From assembly GCA_965261695.1 (NCBI GenBank), contig OZ253474.1:3782001-3846000 (forward strand): DNA of 64,000 nt, written 5' to 3'. Origin of the DNA: Bin5 sp965261695. Lineage in GTDB: Bacteria > Chloroflexota > Anaerolineae > Caldilineales > Caldilineaceae. Position 1 is the first letter of the stretch; each line of letters opens with the position of its first letter. Under the pieces are notes generated by a model. It ran no database searches. It saw only the letters and a list, made by a program, of their open reading frames with translations, and was not told where the DNA came from. Positions 1 through 9,640 of this stretch are shown in pieces. The translations under genes were made by a program, and so were the position numbers.

Positions 1-2223
1 CAGACCCGCAATGTAGCCGAAAGCACGGAAGGGGATTTGATGATGCACGTCGTGCTGGCGGTTGCGGGTCTCGGGCGCGCCGCATTCGGCGCAGCGGTAG
101 CTGTCCCTGGCGCGCGTTCGGGTGCGCTGTTCCTGCCAGTCGGGGCCGTAGTCATTGGGTGCGTCGCGCCAGTCGTCCGCCTGCATCAAAGCCATCTGCG
201 CCTCGGCGGTCACTTCCAGCCAGTAACCGGCGGTGTCCAGTGTGGTGGGCGGATAGTCGAGCGGCAGAACGCCGAGATTCTCGTGGGTGAAGCGCCGCAC
301 GCGGCGGTACTGCGTCACCTGCGAGGTCACCAGGAGGTCGCCGTATCCCAGTTGCGCCCCGCCGGAGATGCGGCTCTCCTGCACGGCCAGCACTTGAATC
401 TCGGTTGCCGTGCTTGCCTCCGTAAAGTAGTCGACCTCCGCCGGCCACACCCACGCCGATCCGCTGTCCAGGTCCAGGCGATCCACCAGGTAGCTGCGCC
501 CTTCGTGGAGGTAGACGGCTCCTTCATGCACCAGGAACGGCGCACTGGCGGCATCGACCTCGCCAATGACTGTGAACGGGCTATCTTTTTGGACAGGTTT
601 CCGTTTCGAGTCCGCCGTTTCGACCGAGTCGCCCGCCTGAACGACCACCGGCTCGCCGCCGATGCTGCGCAGCCCGAACTGGCGCGCGGGGTAGCCGTCG
701 CCGCTCCAGTGGAAACGGTTGCCGAACCGCTGCACCGACCCCTCTTCGATCAATAACTCCAGGACATCGGCGGTGAAGAGCGACCGCCCGAACGGCTCCC
801 CTTCCACAAAAGGCAATTCGAAGGCGGCGCATCGCATCTGATCTACCAGCAGCATCAGGTTGTCGGCGTTGGCGAAGGCGTGCTCCGGTGAGCGTTGCAG
901 CAGAAATTGCGGATGGTTGACGATGTACTGGTCGAGCGCGCCCGCCGTCGCCACCAGGACGGCCAGAGAAGCCTCGGTCGTGCGTCCAACCCGTCCCCAC
1001 TGCTGCCACGCGGACGCGATCGTGCCCGGATAACCGCAGATCAACGCGGCCTCCAACTGGCCGATGTCGATGCCCAACTCCAGTGCATTGGTAGCGACCA
1101 CCCCGCGCACCGTCCCCGCCCGCAGACCGGCCTCGATCTGACGCCGCTCCTGGGGCAAGTAACCGCCGCGATAGCCGCGCACTGCGTGGAGGGCGGTGTT
1201 ATGATCCACCATCCACTCTGCGCTATCCGCTGCTTGCAGCCGTTCACGGACATAGCTGAGCAGGAGTTCGACGGTCAGGCGGGCGCGGCCAAAGACGATC
1301 GTTTGAAGACCGCCTTGCAGGAAGCGGGCAGCCAGTTCCTGCGTTTCCAATACGCTGCTGCGGCGTAGGCCCTGAACCGGGTCGTAAAGGGGCGGCGAGT
1401 ACAGGATGATGTGCTTCTCGCCCTGCGGCGCGCCGTTGCGGTCGATGACCTGCACCGGCTGTTCGGTGAGAATCTCTGCCAACTGTCCGGGGTTGGCGAT
1501 CGTTGCGCTGGTCAGCAGGAACTGGGGGCAGGTGGCGCTATCTGGGCAGTAATGGGCGGCCACGCGACGCAGCCGCCGCAGAACATTGGCCACGTGGCTG
1601 CCAAAAACGCCGCGATAGCTGTGCATCTCGTCGATAACGACGTAGCGCAGACCGGCCAGAAAACGCTCCCAGCCGCCGTGATAGGGCAGAATGGCGGCAT
1701 GGAGCATGTCCGGATTGGTGAGGACCAGCCTCGCATTCTGGCGGATGGAACGGCGCTGGGCAGTAGGCGTGTCGCCGTCATAGGAGTGGATGGTGGGCAG
1801 CGGATTGTGAATGGTGGTGTCTTTATCCGCTATCCATTCGCTGCTATCCGCGATCAAGTCGCCGATCTCTGCCAGTTGATCGTGGGCCAGGGCTTTGGTC
1901 GGGAAGAGGTAGAGAGCAGTCGCTTCGGTGTCGTTGAGCAGAGCGTGCAGGACCGGCAGCGTGTAGCAAAGCGTCTTGCCGCTGGCCGTGGGGGTGACGA
2001 CGGCGATGCTATGGCCGTGAAGGGCTCGGTCGACGGCCTCGGTCTGGTGGCTATAAAGTTGCTGAATCCCACGGCGGTGCAGCGCGTGCGTCAGCGCCGG
2101 GTGCAGACTGGCCGGTATCTCCGCCATGCGGCCAGGGCGGGCGGGCAGCGTCTCCCAAGCGGTAACGTTGGCCATAAAGCCGGTGTCCCGCTGCAACTCG
2201 GCGATTACATTGGCGATGCTCAT
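1..2223 (-). CDS. DEAD/DEAH-box helicase, MrfA/YprA-like (3' end outside window)
   Basis: Superfamily 2 helicase of the MrfA/YprA (Hrq1-related) family, whose characterised members act in DNA repair. The minus-strand frame stays open from the ATG at 2223 to the window edge, giving 741 codons without a stop, so the C-terminus (normally a DUF1998-type zinc domain) is missing. Visible motifs: Walker A TPTASGKT (residues 77-84), motif II DEMH (198-201), an SAT motif III near residue 240, and a C-terminal RecA block reading ATNALELGIDIG followed by WGRVGR. Near the visible end, about residues 710-735, is a CxxC plus His-rich stretch (YRCAECGAP, then HDVHHQIPFR) that looks like a zinc or HNH-like finger. 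An in-frame TAA lies shortly upstream of the ATG. Family call is confident; the exact subfamily is less so. Confidence 0.85.
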   Translation of the reverse strand, partial: MSIANVIAELQRDTGFMANVTAWETLPARPGRMAEIPASLHPALTHALHRRGIQQLYSHQTEAVDRALHGHSIAVVTPTASGKTLCYTLPVLHALLNDTEATALYLFPTKALAHDQLAEIGDLIADSSEWIADKDTTIHNPLPTIHSYDGDTPTAQRRSIRQNARLVLTNPDMLHAAILPYHGGWERFLAGLRYVVIDEMHSYRGVFGSHVANVLRRLRRVAAHYCPDSATCPQFLLTSATIANPGQLAEILTEQPVQVIDRNGAPQGEKHIILYSPPLYDPVQGLRRSSVLETQELAARFLQGGLQTIVFGRARLTVELLLSYVRERLQAADSAEWMVDHNTALHAVRGYRGGYLPQERRQIEAGLRAGTVRGVVATNALELGIDIGQLEAALICGYPGTIASAWQQWGRVGRTTEASLAVLVATAGALDQYIVNHPQFLLQRSPEHAFANADNLMLLVDQMRCAAFELPFVEGEPFGRSLFTADVLELLIEEGSVQRFGNRFHWSGDGYPARQFGLRSIGGEPVVVQAGDSVETADSKRKPVQKDSPFTVIGEVDAASAPFLVHEGAVYLHEGRSYLVDRLDLDSGSAWVWPAEVDYFTEASTATEIQVLAVQESRISGGAQLGYGDLLVTSQVTQYRRVRRFTHENLGVLPLDYPPTTLDTAGYWLEVTAEAQMALMQADDWRDAPNDYGPDWQEQRTRTRARDSYRCAECGAPETRNRQHDVHHQIPFRAFGYIAGL

Positions 2224-2403
2224 AGCGTATTGCGTATAGGGAACTGCTTAGTTCGACATTGCCGTGCCGCATCCACCAAGACAGGGCGCCAAACCACGAC
2301 GAGTTTCCCGAAAAGGCAACAAGCGTCAACCCGAACCAACCCCACCGAGACGCCAACGACCGCCACAGAATAAGAAAACGCAATACGTGATACGCAAGGG
2401 AAG

Positions 2404-3099
2404 TCACACGCCGGTGACCCGGATTCCGCTGCCCTTCACCCTATGGCGGGCGTTGATGCCGATGAGGACCGCGGTCAATCCTTCGCTGACGCTGCTGTTC
2501 ACAAGCGGACCGGCGTCGATGCCCCGCATCCCCGCGGCCTGGGCGAGTTCGATCGCGGTCTGCTTTGCCTCTTTGTCGTCGCCGGTTATCAGAATGTCGC
2601 AGTCGACTGAGTGGCTCAGGTCCCTCAGGTGCGTCGCGCTGATATTCTGGAAGGCCGCCACCAGCCGCGCGTCTTCGCCCAATAGCGCCTGGGCTTCTTC
2701 GGCAGCCGACCCCGCCGGTGGACGCCAGACGCGGCTCACACGCGGCGGTTTGAGCGGAACGACGACACTGACGACCGTCTTGCCCTGGCAGCCTGCCCGA
2801 ATCTGTTGAAGGATTCCGTTCTGGGAGTCGTAAGGGACACTGAGGACCACGACATCTGCCGCCGCCGCCGCCGCTGCGTTGGTAGCGCCTTCAATGGCAG
2901 CCCCCTTAGCGGGCAAGAGCGCGCCCAACTCAGCCGCCGCGGCCTGGGCCTTGTCGCGGCTGCGGCTGCCAATCAGAGTCGGATAGCCGGCTGCTGCCCA
3001 GCGCAGTGCCAAGCCGGAACCCTCCGCACCTGTGCCGCCAATCACCGCGAGTGTTGGAACGGCAGTTTTGAGTTCTGAGTTTTCAGTTTGCGGTTGCAA
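2404..3099 (-). CDS. npdG: NADPH-dependent F420 reductase
   Basis: Transfers hydride between coenzyme F420 and NADP in the cytoplasm. The 231-residue protein has an N-terminal Rossmann fold with the glycine-rich motif GGTGAEGSGLALRWAAAGYP and the phosphate-binding GSRSRDKA that selects NADP(H). It also has the family-typical stretch VSVVVPLKPPRV and an AAFQNISA segment. Length matches the family. The longest frame starts at a TTG at 3099. The first residues derive from an AACTGAAAACT-like repeat word, so the true start may lie closer to the VIGGTG motif. The gene is monocistronic between the helicase and the amidohydrolase. It implies that the host makes or takes up F420. Confidence 0.9.
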   Translation of the reverse strand: MQPQTENSELKTAVPTLAVIGGTGAEGSGLALRWAAAGYPTLIGSRSRDKAQAAAAELGALLPAKGAAIEGATNAAAAAAADVVVLSVPYDSQNGILQQIRAGCQGKTVVSVVVPLKPPRVSRVWRPPAGSAAEEAQALLGEDARLVAAFQNISATHLRDLSHSVDCDILITGDDKEAKQTAIELAQAAGMRGIDAGPLVNSSVSEGLTAVLIGINARHRVKGSGIRVTGV

Positions 3100-3217
3100 G
3101 TTTATCGCCTAAGGTGAGAATTCAACTGGGTAAGCTATTTCTGATGTGAAGGGACTATACTTGACGAATTCTCCAGGCCAGTGGCGAGGAGGTTCACTAA
3201 AAACCAGAAACTGAAAA

Positions 3218-4552
3218 CTAAGAACTGCTGCCAAATCGTTCCCACGTCTCCTGCGCCCGTTCGCGGCTGCGGGCAGTGACATCCTCTTCATCCAGGGTGA
3301 GCAGAGACCGATCGCGCATGAGCACCTGACCATGGCAGATAGTGCTGTGGACGTGCCCGCCGCCGATGCCGAAAAGAATGTGCCAGGGCAGATTGTCGCC
3401 GTGCAGAGGTGTCGTGGGATAGTAGTCGAGCAGAATGAGGTCCGCGAATGCGCCGGGAGCCAGGATGCCGACCGGTTTGTCGAAAAAGGCGTTGGCCAGC
3501 GCGCGGTTGTTGTGTACCGCCATCTGCATCACTTTGTCCGCGCCAAGCGTGCGCGGATCGCCGCTGCTCACCTTTTGCAGCTGGTCGGTCACCTTCATTT
3601 CGGCGAACATGTCGTTGCTGAAACCGTCATTCCCCAGGCAGACAGGCATCCCGCCCCGCAGCATCGCGGGGACGTTGGCCGCGCCCACGGCGTTGTTCAT
3701 GTTGGAGCGCGGTTGATGCGATACGAACGTCCCCGTTTCCCGTAGCAGGGCCATCTCCCAGGCGTCGATATGAATGCAGTGGGCAAAGATGCTCTCGGCG
3801 CCGGTGATGCCGAAGCTGTGCAGCCGTTCGACCGTGCGCTTGCCGCTGCGGCGCAGGCTGTCCCAGGCGTCCGACGGATGCTCGGCAACGTGGACGTGGA
3901 AGCGTTCGCTCTCGCTGCGGCAGGCTTCGAGCGTTTCGTCGGAAAGGGTCATGCTGGCGTGGAGGCCGAAGGTGGCGGCGACGCGTGCTGAGGAGCCTTC
4001 GGCGCCGCAAAGCCGCGCGGCAAAGCGCACGTTTTCCCGGATGCCCGCCCGCGCTGCCGCGCGGCCGTCCCGATCCGTTACCTCGTAACAGAGCGCCGCT
4101 CGCAACCCGCTCGCGTCCACGGCCGCGGCGATGGAGTCCAGGCTGCCATCGATTGCGGTCTGGCTGGCGTGGTGGTCGATGAGCGTGGTCGTGCCGTTGC
4201 GGATGGCGTCCACCAGGCAGACCTCTGTTGAGCTTTGCACGCCCTGCAAGTCCAGCGAACGGTCCAACGGCCACCAGAGCTTGTGCAGGATCTCCGGGAA
4301 ATCCTTGGCCGGTTCGCCGGGAATGTACATCCCTCTGGCGAACGCGCCGTAGAAGTGCGTGTGCGCGCAGATCATGCCCGGCATCAGTAGCTTGCCCTGC
4401 GCGTCCCATCGCTCGGCATCAGGATACAGGTCCAGAAGTTGCCGGCTCTCACCCACCGCGACGATCTCCTCGCCGCGCAGATAGACGCCTCCGTCCGGCA
4501 GGACAAGGTTCGTATCGTCAAATGTGATAACGGTCGCGTTGTGAATCAGCAT
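3218..4552 (-). CDS. Amidohydrolase, SsnA/chlorohydrolase-like
   Basis: Metal-dependent hydrolase of the amidohydrolase superfamily (ATZ/TRZ/SsnA group), which usually deaminates or dechlorinates nitrogen heterocycles. The 444-residue product has the N-terminal HxH metal motif (CAHTHFYG, about residue 67), a metal-binding HVAEH, then HCIHID, and the terminal aspartate in LGNDGFSND. All catalytic ligands look intact. The ATG at 4552 (MLIHNATVITFDD) is preferred over a TTG two codons upstream because related proteins start at this beta-strand. It is divergent from the epimerase gene, with a shared 164-base intergenic region. The substrate cannot be told from sequence. Confidence 0.87.
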   Translation of the reverse strand: MLIHNATVITFDDTNLVLPDGGVYLRGEEIVAVGESRQLLDLYPDAERWDAQGKLLMPGMICAHTHFYGAFARGMYIPGEPAKDFPEILHKLWWPLDRSLDLQGVQSSTEVCLVDAIRNGTTTLIDHHASQTAIDGSLDSIAAAVDASGLRAALCYEVTDRDGRAAARAGIRENVRFAARLCGAEGSSARVAATFGLHASMTLSDETLEACRSESERFHVHVAEHPSDAWDSLRRSGKRTVERLHSFGITGAESIFAHCIHIDAWEMALLRETGTFVSHQPRSNMNNAVGAANVPAMLRGGMPVCLGNDGFSNDMFAEMKVTDQLQKVSSGDPRTLGADKVMQMAVHNNRALANAFFDKPVGILAPGAFADLILLDYYPTTPLHGDNLPWHILFGIGGGHVHSTICHGQVLMRDRSLLTLDEEDVTARSRERAQETWERFGSSS

Positions 4553-4716
4553 TGTCAACCCCGATTGCCAGCGACTTCAGCGGACACTGATCAATAAAGT
4601 ATACGGTTGCATGTCAGAAACGCAAATGCAGGGGCGCGCCGGCCCGATTTCCCCTTTCCGCGAGAACGCCTTATACTGGTTTTTCTGGAGTAGAAGATTC
4701 AGTCGAGGGGTACTGC

Positions 4717-5691
4717 GTGAAAATACTCGTCACGGGGGGAGCAGGATTTATTGGCAGCCATATTTCGCAATGGCTGCGCAAGGCCGGGCACGAGATCGTA
4801 ACTCTTGATAGTTTGCGAACCGGCAAGCGGGCCAATCTCCCTGCCGACACGCCGTTCTACGAGGTGGACCTGCGCGATCAGTCCGGTCTGGCGCAACTGT
4901 TTGCCGCGGAACGTCCGCAGGCCGTCGTGCATCAGGCAGCTCTGGCGAATGTGCGTGAGAGCATGGAGGATCCGATCACGTATGCCGAAGTCAACATTAT
5001 CGGCACGCTGCACCTGCTCGAGCTGGCCAAGGATTACGACTGCTGCAAGTTCGTCTTTGCCAGCACAGGCGGCGCCGTCTATGGAGAGGGCGCACGCCGA
5101 GGAGAGAGCGAAGAGGGAAACAGGTCGCACATGTCGATTTTGCCCTTTACCGAGGAGAGTCGACCAAAGCCAAAGGACAATTACGGCGCCAACAAGCTCA
5201 GTTGCGAGCATTTCATCGAACTGTACAACCAGAACTACGGCCTGCCATTCGTCATTCTGCGCTATTCGAACGTGTACGGTCCCCGGCAGGATATCAAGGG
5301 GGAGGCGGGTGTTGTCGCCATATTCGCGGGCGCGATGTTGGCGGATCAACCGACTCACATAACCGGCGACGGCGCCCAAGTGCGGGATTTTGTCTATGTG
5401 GACGACGTCGCCAGGGCGAACGTGCTGGCCGTGGCTGCCGAAGAAGACGGCGTATACAATGTGGGAACGGGCCAGCCGACGGAGATCAACACCATCTATC
5501 GGTTGCTTGCAGAACTGACCGGCTATCGCCGCAAGCCCGCCTATCTGCCCCGACCCGCCGGCGAAGTGCGGGCTACCTGGCTCGACATTTCGAAAGCGGG
5601 GCAGGAGTTAGGCTGGGAAGCGGAGGTCGATCTGCGGGAGGGCTTGCGGCGCACCGTAGAGTGGGTCAGAACGTCAGTCGTTCGCGACTAG
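4717..5691 (+). CDS. NAD-dependent nucleotide-sugar epimerase/dehydratase
   Basis: Short-chain dehydrogenase of the extended type (UDP-glucose 4-epimerase/GalE-like), acting on nucleotide sugars for glycan synthesis. The 324-residue protein opens with the NAD-binding motif VTGGAGFIGSHI, has the catalytic Y-x3-K as YGANKLSCEHF (about residue 162), and ends with the usual WLDISKA/LGW substrate domain. The start is a GTG preceded by a GAGGGG-like ribosome site. A TATACT hexamer at 4672-4677 could be its -10, but no good -35 is visible. A glycosyltransferase gene follows 48 bases downstream, suggesting a small glycan operon. Confidence 0.9.
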   Translation: MKILVTGGAGFIGSHISQWLRKAGHEIVTLDSLRTGKRANLPADTPFYEVDLRDQSGLAQLFAAERPQAVVHQAALANVRESMEDPITYAEVNIIGTLHLLELAKDYDCCKFVFASTGGAVYGEGARRGESEEGNRSHMSILPFTEESRPKPKDNYGANKLSCEHFIELYNQNYGLPFVILRYSNVYGPRQDIKGEAGVVAIFAGAMLADQPTHITGDGAQVRDFVYVDDVARANVLAVAAEEDGVYNVGTGQPTEINTIYRLLAELTGYRRKPAYLPRPAGEVRATWLDISKAGQELGWEAEVDLREGLRRTVEWVRTSVVRD

Positions 5692-5739
5692 CGGCCAGTG
5701 GAGTTCCCACCGCACGAGCCGCCATCCACTGGAGTTTCG

Positions 5740-6792
5740 ATGCACATCGTCGTCAGTGGCTGGTTCTGGGACCAGCCCGGCACCGGCAGCGGTCAGTATA
5801 TCAATCGTCTGTTGCCCCATCTGATGGCCCTGGCCGAGCCGGATGGCACTGAACGCGCCAAAGAAAGAGAAAGCGCCAGTTCGGGGCTTTCCCCAACGCA
5901 ACTGCCCGACTGTGAGGGCGCGCCGAGATATACGCTGCTTCTGCCCAGAGCCTTGCCGGAGAGCGCACATCTCTTTCCACTATCCACAGTTGTAGCCAAG
6001 CCTCCGCCACTGCCCCGTCAACTGGCGAAGCTGTATTGGGAGCAGGTGAACGTGCCCCGTTGGGCGCGGCGTCTGCGCGCGGACCTGCTGCTGGTTCCCT
6101 ATTGGGCGGCTCCACTGTGGCAACCTGTACCCACTGTGGTCACAGTCCACGATCTGATCCCTTTGCTCTTGCCCGCCTATCGTGGTGGATGGCTGCGCCG
6201 TCTGTATACCGGGCTGGTCAGCCAGACGGCCCGGCGTTGTACGGCGGTACTGACCGTCAGCGAAGCCGGCAGGCGCGACATCATCGCGCACCTGAATCTG
6301 CCTGCCGAGCGAGTGTCTGCCGTCCATCATGGCCCGAACGAAACGGCAATGCGTATGGCGAATGACGGGTTGCGTCGAAACCGCCCGCATGGCCCCGTAG
6401 ATGATGCGCGCGACGCGATACGCAAGAAATATGCGCTGCCGGAACGCTACTTTCTCTATCTGGGCGGCTTTGATGTGCGCAAAAACGTCCTGGGCATCGT
6501 GCGCGCCTATCAACGCTATCTCGACCATGGTGGGGACCCGGCGGTGCAATTGGTGATGGCGGGCACGCTGCCGCGCGCGGACACGGGCTTCTTCCCGGAC
6601 CCGCAGCGACTCGTCCGCCAACTTGAGCTGACCGACCGCGTGCGCTTCATCGGCTGGGTGGATGAGGCCGAAAAGGCGCTGCTCTATGCGGGCGCCACCG
6701 CTTTCCTTTTCCCGAGCGCGTATGAGGGGTTCGGCATGACGCTGCTGGAGGCGATGGCGGCCGGCACACCGGTGATCACCAGTTCGGAGTGA
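5740..6792 (+). CDS. Glycosyltransferase family 4, C-terminally truncated
   Basis: GT-B fold glycosyltransferase (GT4/GT1-like). The N-terminal acceptor domain (VSGWFWDQPGTGSGQYINRL) and the start of the donor domain are present: YFLYLGGFDVRKN, VRFIGWVDE, then the nucleotide-sugar motif FPSAYEGFGMTLLEAMAAGTPV. The frame stops at ITSSE, just after the EGFGMTLLEAMA block. Family members usually carry another 60-90 residues, beginning with a proline-glutamate motif and VDP, before the end. The stop codon lies inside the 3' end of the convergent LysM gene (17-base overlap), so a deletion probably joined the two. ATG 5740 with upstream GGAG is preferred over the longer frame from 5698. Activity is uncertain because the C-terminal donor-site helices are missing. 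Confidence 0.82.
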   Translation: MHIVVSGWFWDQPGTGSGQYINRLLPHLMALAEPDGTERAKERESASSGLSPTQLPDCEGAPRYTLLLPRALPESAHLFPLSTVVAKPPPLPRQLAKLYWEQVNVPRWARRLRADLLLVPYWAAPLWQPVPTVVTVHDLIPLLLPAYRGGWLRRLYTGLVSQTARRCTAVLTVSEAGRRDIIAHLNLPAERVSAVHHGPNETAMRMANDGLRRNRPHGPVDDARDAIRKKYALPERYFLYLGGFDVRKNVLGIVRAYQRYLDHGGDPAVQLVMAGTLPRADTGFFPDPQRLVRQLELTDRVRFIGWVDEAEKALLYAGATAFLFPSAYEGFGMTLLEAMAAGTPVITSSE

Positions 6793-9640
6793 GACGGAAT
6801 TCGAACCCCTCGCCGCTGCCCGGCACAAAGCAGACCTGCCGCACGGTCAGCGCCGGATGATCATCGCCAAACTCTTCCGTAATCTGCCAGAGGTTCGGGC
6901 TGTCCAGGAAGATGGACAAAGCTGCGGCGCAGGCTGCCACGGGGTTGGGAACCGAATAGTAGGCGTTCAACCAGGCGCGGGCTGCTCTGGAATATTTGCT
7001 CTCCGGCTGGCTTTCGGCGAATGTTTCCAGTTGTTCCTCTGCCACCGACCGCTCGCCGTTCAAGGTCAGAGCCTGCACCAGCCGGAAGTGTGCCAGCCCC
7101 CGTAGCAGGGCCAACTCCTCTTCCGGGTCTGTGCCCTGCGTGCTGCACGGCTTCAACCCCGGCGATTCGAGTGCAGCCTCGTACATTTCGATGGCCGTGC
7201 CATAACCGGACGGCTGGTCCGCGGGTCCCGCCGCTTGCAGCGCCACATTCGCCTCAATCAGCCGCAGCCCCAGGCAGTTGCTGGTCTCGTTTGAGCGGTC
7301 ATACGACCAGGTAAAGCGGCGCATGGGGGAACCGTTGACGCTGTACCAGATTTCTGTATGGGACACGGCCAGTCCGTCCTCGTCTGTGCCGCTGACCCCG
7401 CCGTTAAGCCACAGACGACGGACCTGAGGAAGTAAGGAAGTTTCTTCGCCTGCGATGTCAATCGAAGCCGTGCCTTCAGCGATAGTCGCGCCCGACCCGA
7501 TCACCGATTGGTAGGAGGCCGACTCGCTGTCCCAGGTGATCGCATCCACGCTCAAGTTGCAGTATGTAGTGCAACGCTCCATTTGCCAGAACAGATCCGC
7601 CCTTCCGTCCTCGTTGGCATCTCCTAGTGCCAGAATTTTGGGCTGGCCCTGTGCCTTCGGGGCATGGCCGGTCAGATAGCTGCCGTCCGCCTGCTGGTGA
7701 AGAATGAGCAAGACGCCATCTGTTCCGTCCGGCCCGTAACCGACATCACTGGCGATTGTCGGCGCGGCGATTACATCCTCCAGTCCATCCCCGTTCATGT
7801 CATGGATCAGCAGCCCGCCGCGTTCATCGCTCATCGCGCCGCAGGCCCGCAGCCAAGCTTCGGCAGAACCCAAAAGATTGGGCGAGTCCTGGCTGCCGGC
7901 GGAGCCTTCGGCGATCAGATTCACAGCCGTCGGCAGTGCGGAGAGGTAGTCTGCGGCTGCTGACGGGCAGTCTGGCAATCCTTCGAATTGAGCAAGACTC
8001 GGTTCCGGCTCCGCTTGCGGCGCAATGTCCAGCAGCGGGCAGACCTCCTCCACTGAAAATGTCGGATTGGTGTAGCCGTATTCGGCCAGAGCCTCCACAA
8101 CCTCAGGTGTCACGGCAGCGAAAATGCGCACAACTTTGCAAGCCGCATGGGGGTCGCCGCTCTGTTGGTATGTCTCCAACCAGCGCCGGGCCACACTGGC
8201 GTAAATCTGGCTGCCGTACTCGGATTCCAGTCGCCTTACATACAAAGTGGCCTGCAGCGGATCATTCTGATAGCCCATCGTAACCGCCAATCGGAAGAGG
8301 GCGAAGCTGCGCAACTCGGACAGTTCTTTGTCGCGATTCCAGCAGGCTTTCAACTGCCTGTTGTCTGCTGCCTCGGTATAGAGCCACTGCGCTTTTTCGA
8401 GATGGCCTTCGTCAGTCAAGGCCTGGTTGGCTTCAAGCAATGTGTGATAGAGGCAATCGCTGGGGGCCAGACTCTCCTCGGCCAGTGCGTAAGGAGCGCC
8501 GCCGGTGCTGGTCCACACTGCCGTACGCGTCCGCTGCGGGCCGGCGTTGGCTCCCTTATACTCCCCTCCTGTCAGGCGAATCACCTTGGGCATTCCGCGT
8601 TCGCTGCCATCGATCAATGACACATTGGCCGCTGCCATCGTGATTGTGCCCTTGGTCCAGTCGCGCCATGCCACGCCATCCCAACTGCGGACATGGACGG
8701 TGAGGAAGCAGGCATTCCTCCCGCAAACGGTGTCGGACCAGACCACGTCCGTGCGGTCGTCAGCATTGATGTCCTGTGCGGCCAGCAGTTCTATCGTGCC
8801 GTTAGCGGTGGTTGCGAAGCTCATGGAATGCGCCTTACCGCCGCTGAGAAGCACGAGTTCCTGTTGATTGGCCGCGACCGCCTTCTCCTGACTGTCGCCA
8901 GGCGTATAAACGAGCACCGCGTCATCCACACGATCGGCGTTGAGGTCGGCGCTGGTCAGAATTTTCAGTTCAGCTCCACAATCTGCCAGGAAAGCGTTAA
9001 GTTGGGCGTAACGGTTAGCAGTGGGTATGACGAACAGTTCAGTCAGTGTCTGGCCCAAATCGTTGGGCACGTTGGGGCAAGGTGGAAGCGTGACCGGCGT
9101 GGGCAAGGCGACGCTGATGCGCTGCGCGAGGAAAGGGGTCGACTCTCTGGTGGCCACAATGGCCACTGGGGCGGCCCCCGCCTCCGGCGTGCTTGTCGGC
9201 GGTGTACCCGATGGCGGCGACCCGGTCGGCGTCGGCAAAAGGGCCGGGATCAGGAGGCGCTCGCCAACGATCAGCGCATCACCCGGCCGATGCAATTTGG
9301 GGTTGGCCGCCTGCAAGAGTTCCTCAGACAAGCCGAACTTGTCGGCCACAGTCTCCCAGCCATCCCCTCTTTGTACGATGTAAAATCTCTCCTCCCAACC
9401 CGGCGAGTAAGGTATGAATAGACGCTCGCCGACAATGAGCCAACCGTTCGGGCGCAAAGCGTCCGGATTTGCAGCCTGTAACTCGCTCACCGTCAAGCCG
9501 ACCCGTCGCGCAACAAGCGGCCAGCTATCTCCCGGCTGCACTGTGTATGTATAGCCATCTTCCTGCGCGAAAACGGTAGCGATCTGCAACAGGCAGAGCA
9601 GCGCGATCCATAGGAACACGAGCCGAAGAGCCAGCCTCAT
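6776..9640 (-). CDS. Secreted LysM protein with duplicated VCBS-like/TPR-like halves
   Basis: Predicted exported 954-residue protein. The first 25 residues form a signal peptide (MRLALRLVFLWIALLCLL, cleavage after VFA). Two LysM peptidoglycan-binding domains follow (YTVQPGDSWPLVARRVG and YIVQRGDGWETVADKFG, about 29-73 and 78-122), then a proline/threonine linker. The rest is a tandem duplication: each half has Asp-rich stretches of FG-GAP/VCBS type (SADLNADRVDDAVLVY; HDMNGDGLEDVIAAP) and then an alpha-helical segment with similar wording (CLYHTLLEANQAL; CLGLRLIEANVAL). The ATG at 9640 has a strong AGGAGA site and exposes the signal peptide, so the longer frame upstream is rejected. It probably sits at the cell wall or surface; the function of the C-terminal part is unknown. 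Confidence 0.82.
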   Translation of the reverse strand: MRLALRLVFLWIALLCLLQIATVFAQEDGYTYTVQPGDSWPLVARRVGLTVSELQAANPDALRPNGWLIVGERLFIPYSPGWEERFYIVQRGDGWETVADKFGLSEELLQAANPKLHRPGDALIVGERLLIPALLPTPTGSPPSGTPPTSTPEAGAAPVAIVATRESTPFLAQRISVALPTPVTLPPCPNVPNDLGQTLTELFVIPTANRYAQLNAFLADCGAELKILTSADLNADRVDDAVLVYTPGDSQEKAVAANQQELVLLSGGKAHSMSFATTANGTIELLAAQDINADDRTDVVWSDTVCGRNACFLTVHVRSWDGVAWRDWTKGTITMAAANVSLIDGSERGMPKVIRLTGGEYKGANAGPQRTRTAVWTSTGGAPYALAEESLAPSDCLYHTLLEANQALTDEGHLEKAQWLYTEAADNRQLKACWNRDKELSELRSFALFRLAVTMGYQNDPLQATLYVRRLESEYGSQIYASVARRWLETYQQSGDPHAACKVVRIFAAVTPEVVEALAEYGYTNPTFSVEEVCPLLDIAPQAEPEPSLAQFEGLPDCPSAAADYLSALPTAVNLIAEGSAGSQDSPNLLGSAEAWLRACGAMSDERGGLLIHDMNGDGLEDVIAAPTIASDVGYGPDGTDGVLLILHQQADGSYLTGHAPKAQGQPKILALGDANEDGRADLFWQMERCTTYCNLSVDAITWDSESASYQSVIGSGATIAEGTASIDIAGEETSLLPQVRRLWLNGGVSGTDEDGLAVSHTEIWYSVNGSPMRRFTWSYDRSNETSNCLGLRLIEANVALQAAGPADQPSGYGTAIEMYEAALESPGLKPCSTQGTDPEEELALLRGLAHFRLVQALTLNGERSVAEEQLETFAESQPESKYSRAARAWLNAYYSVPNPVAACAAALSIFLDSPNLWQITEEFGDDHPALTVRQVCFVPGSGEGFEFRLTPNW

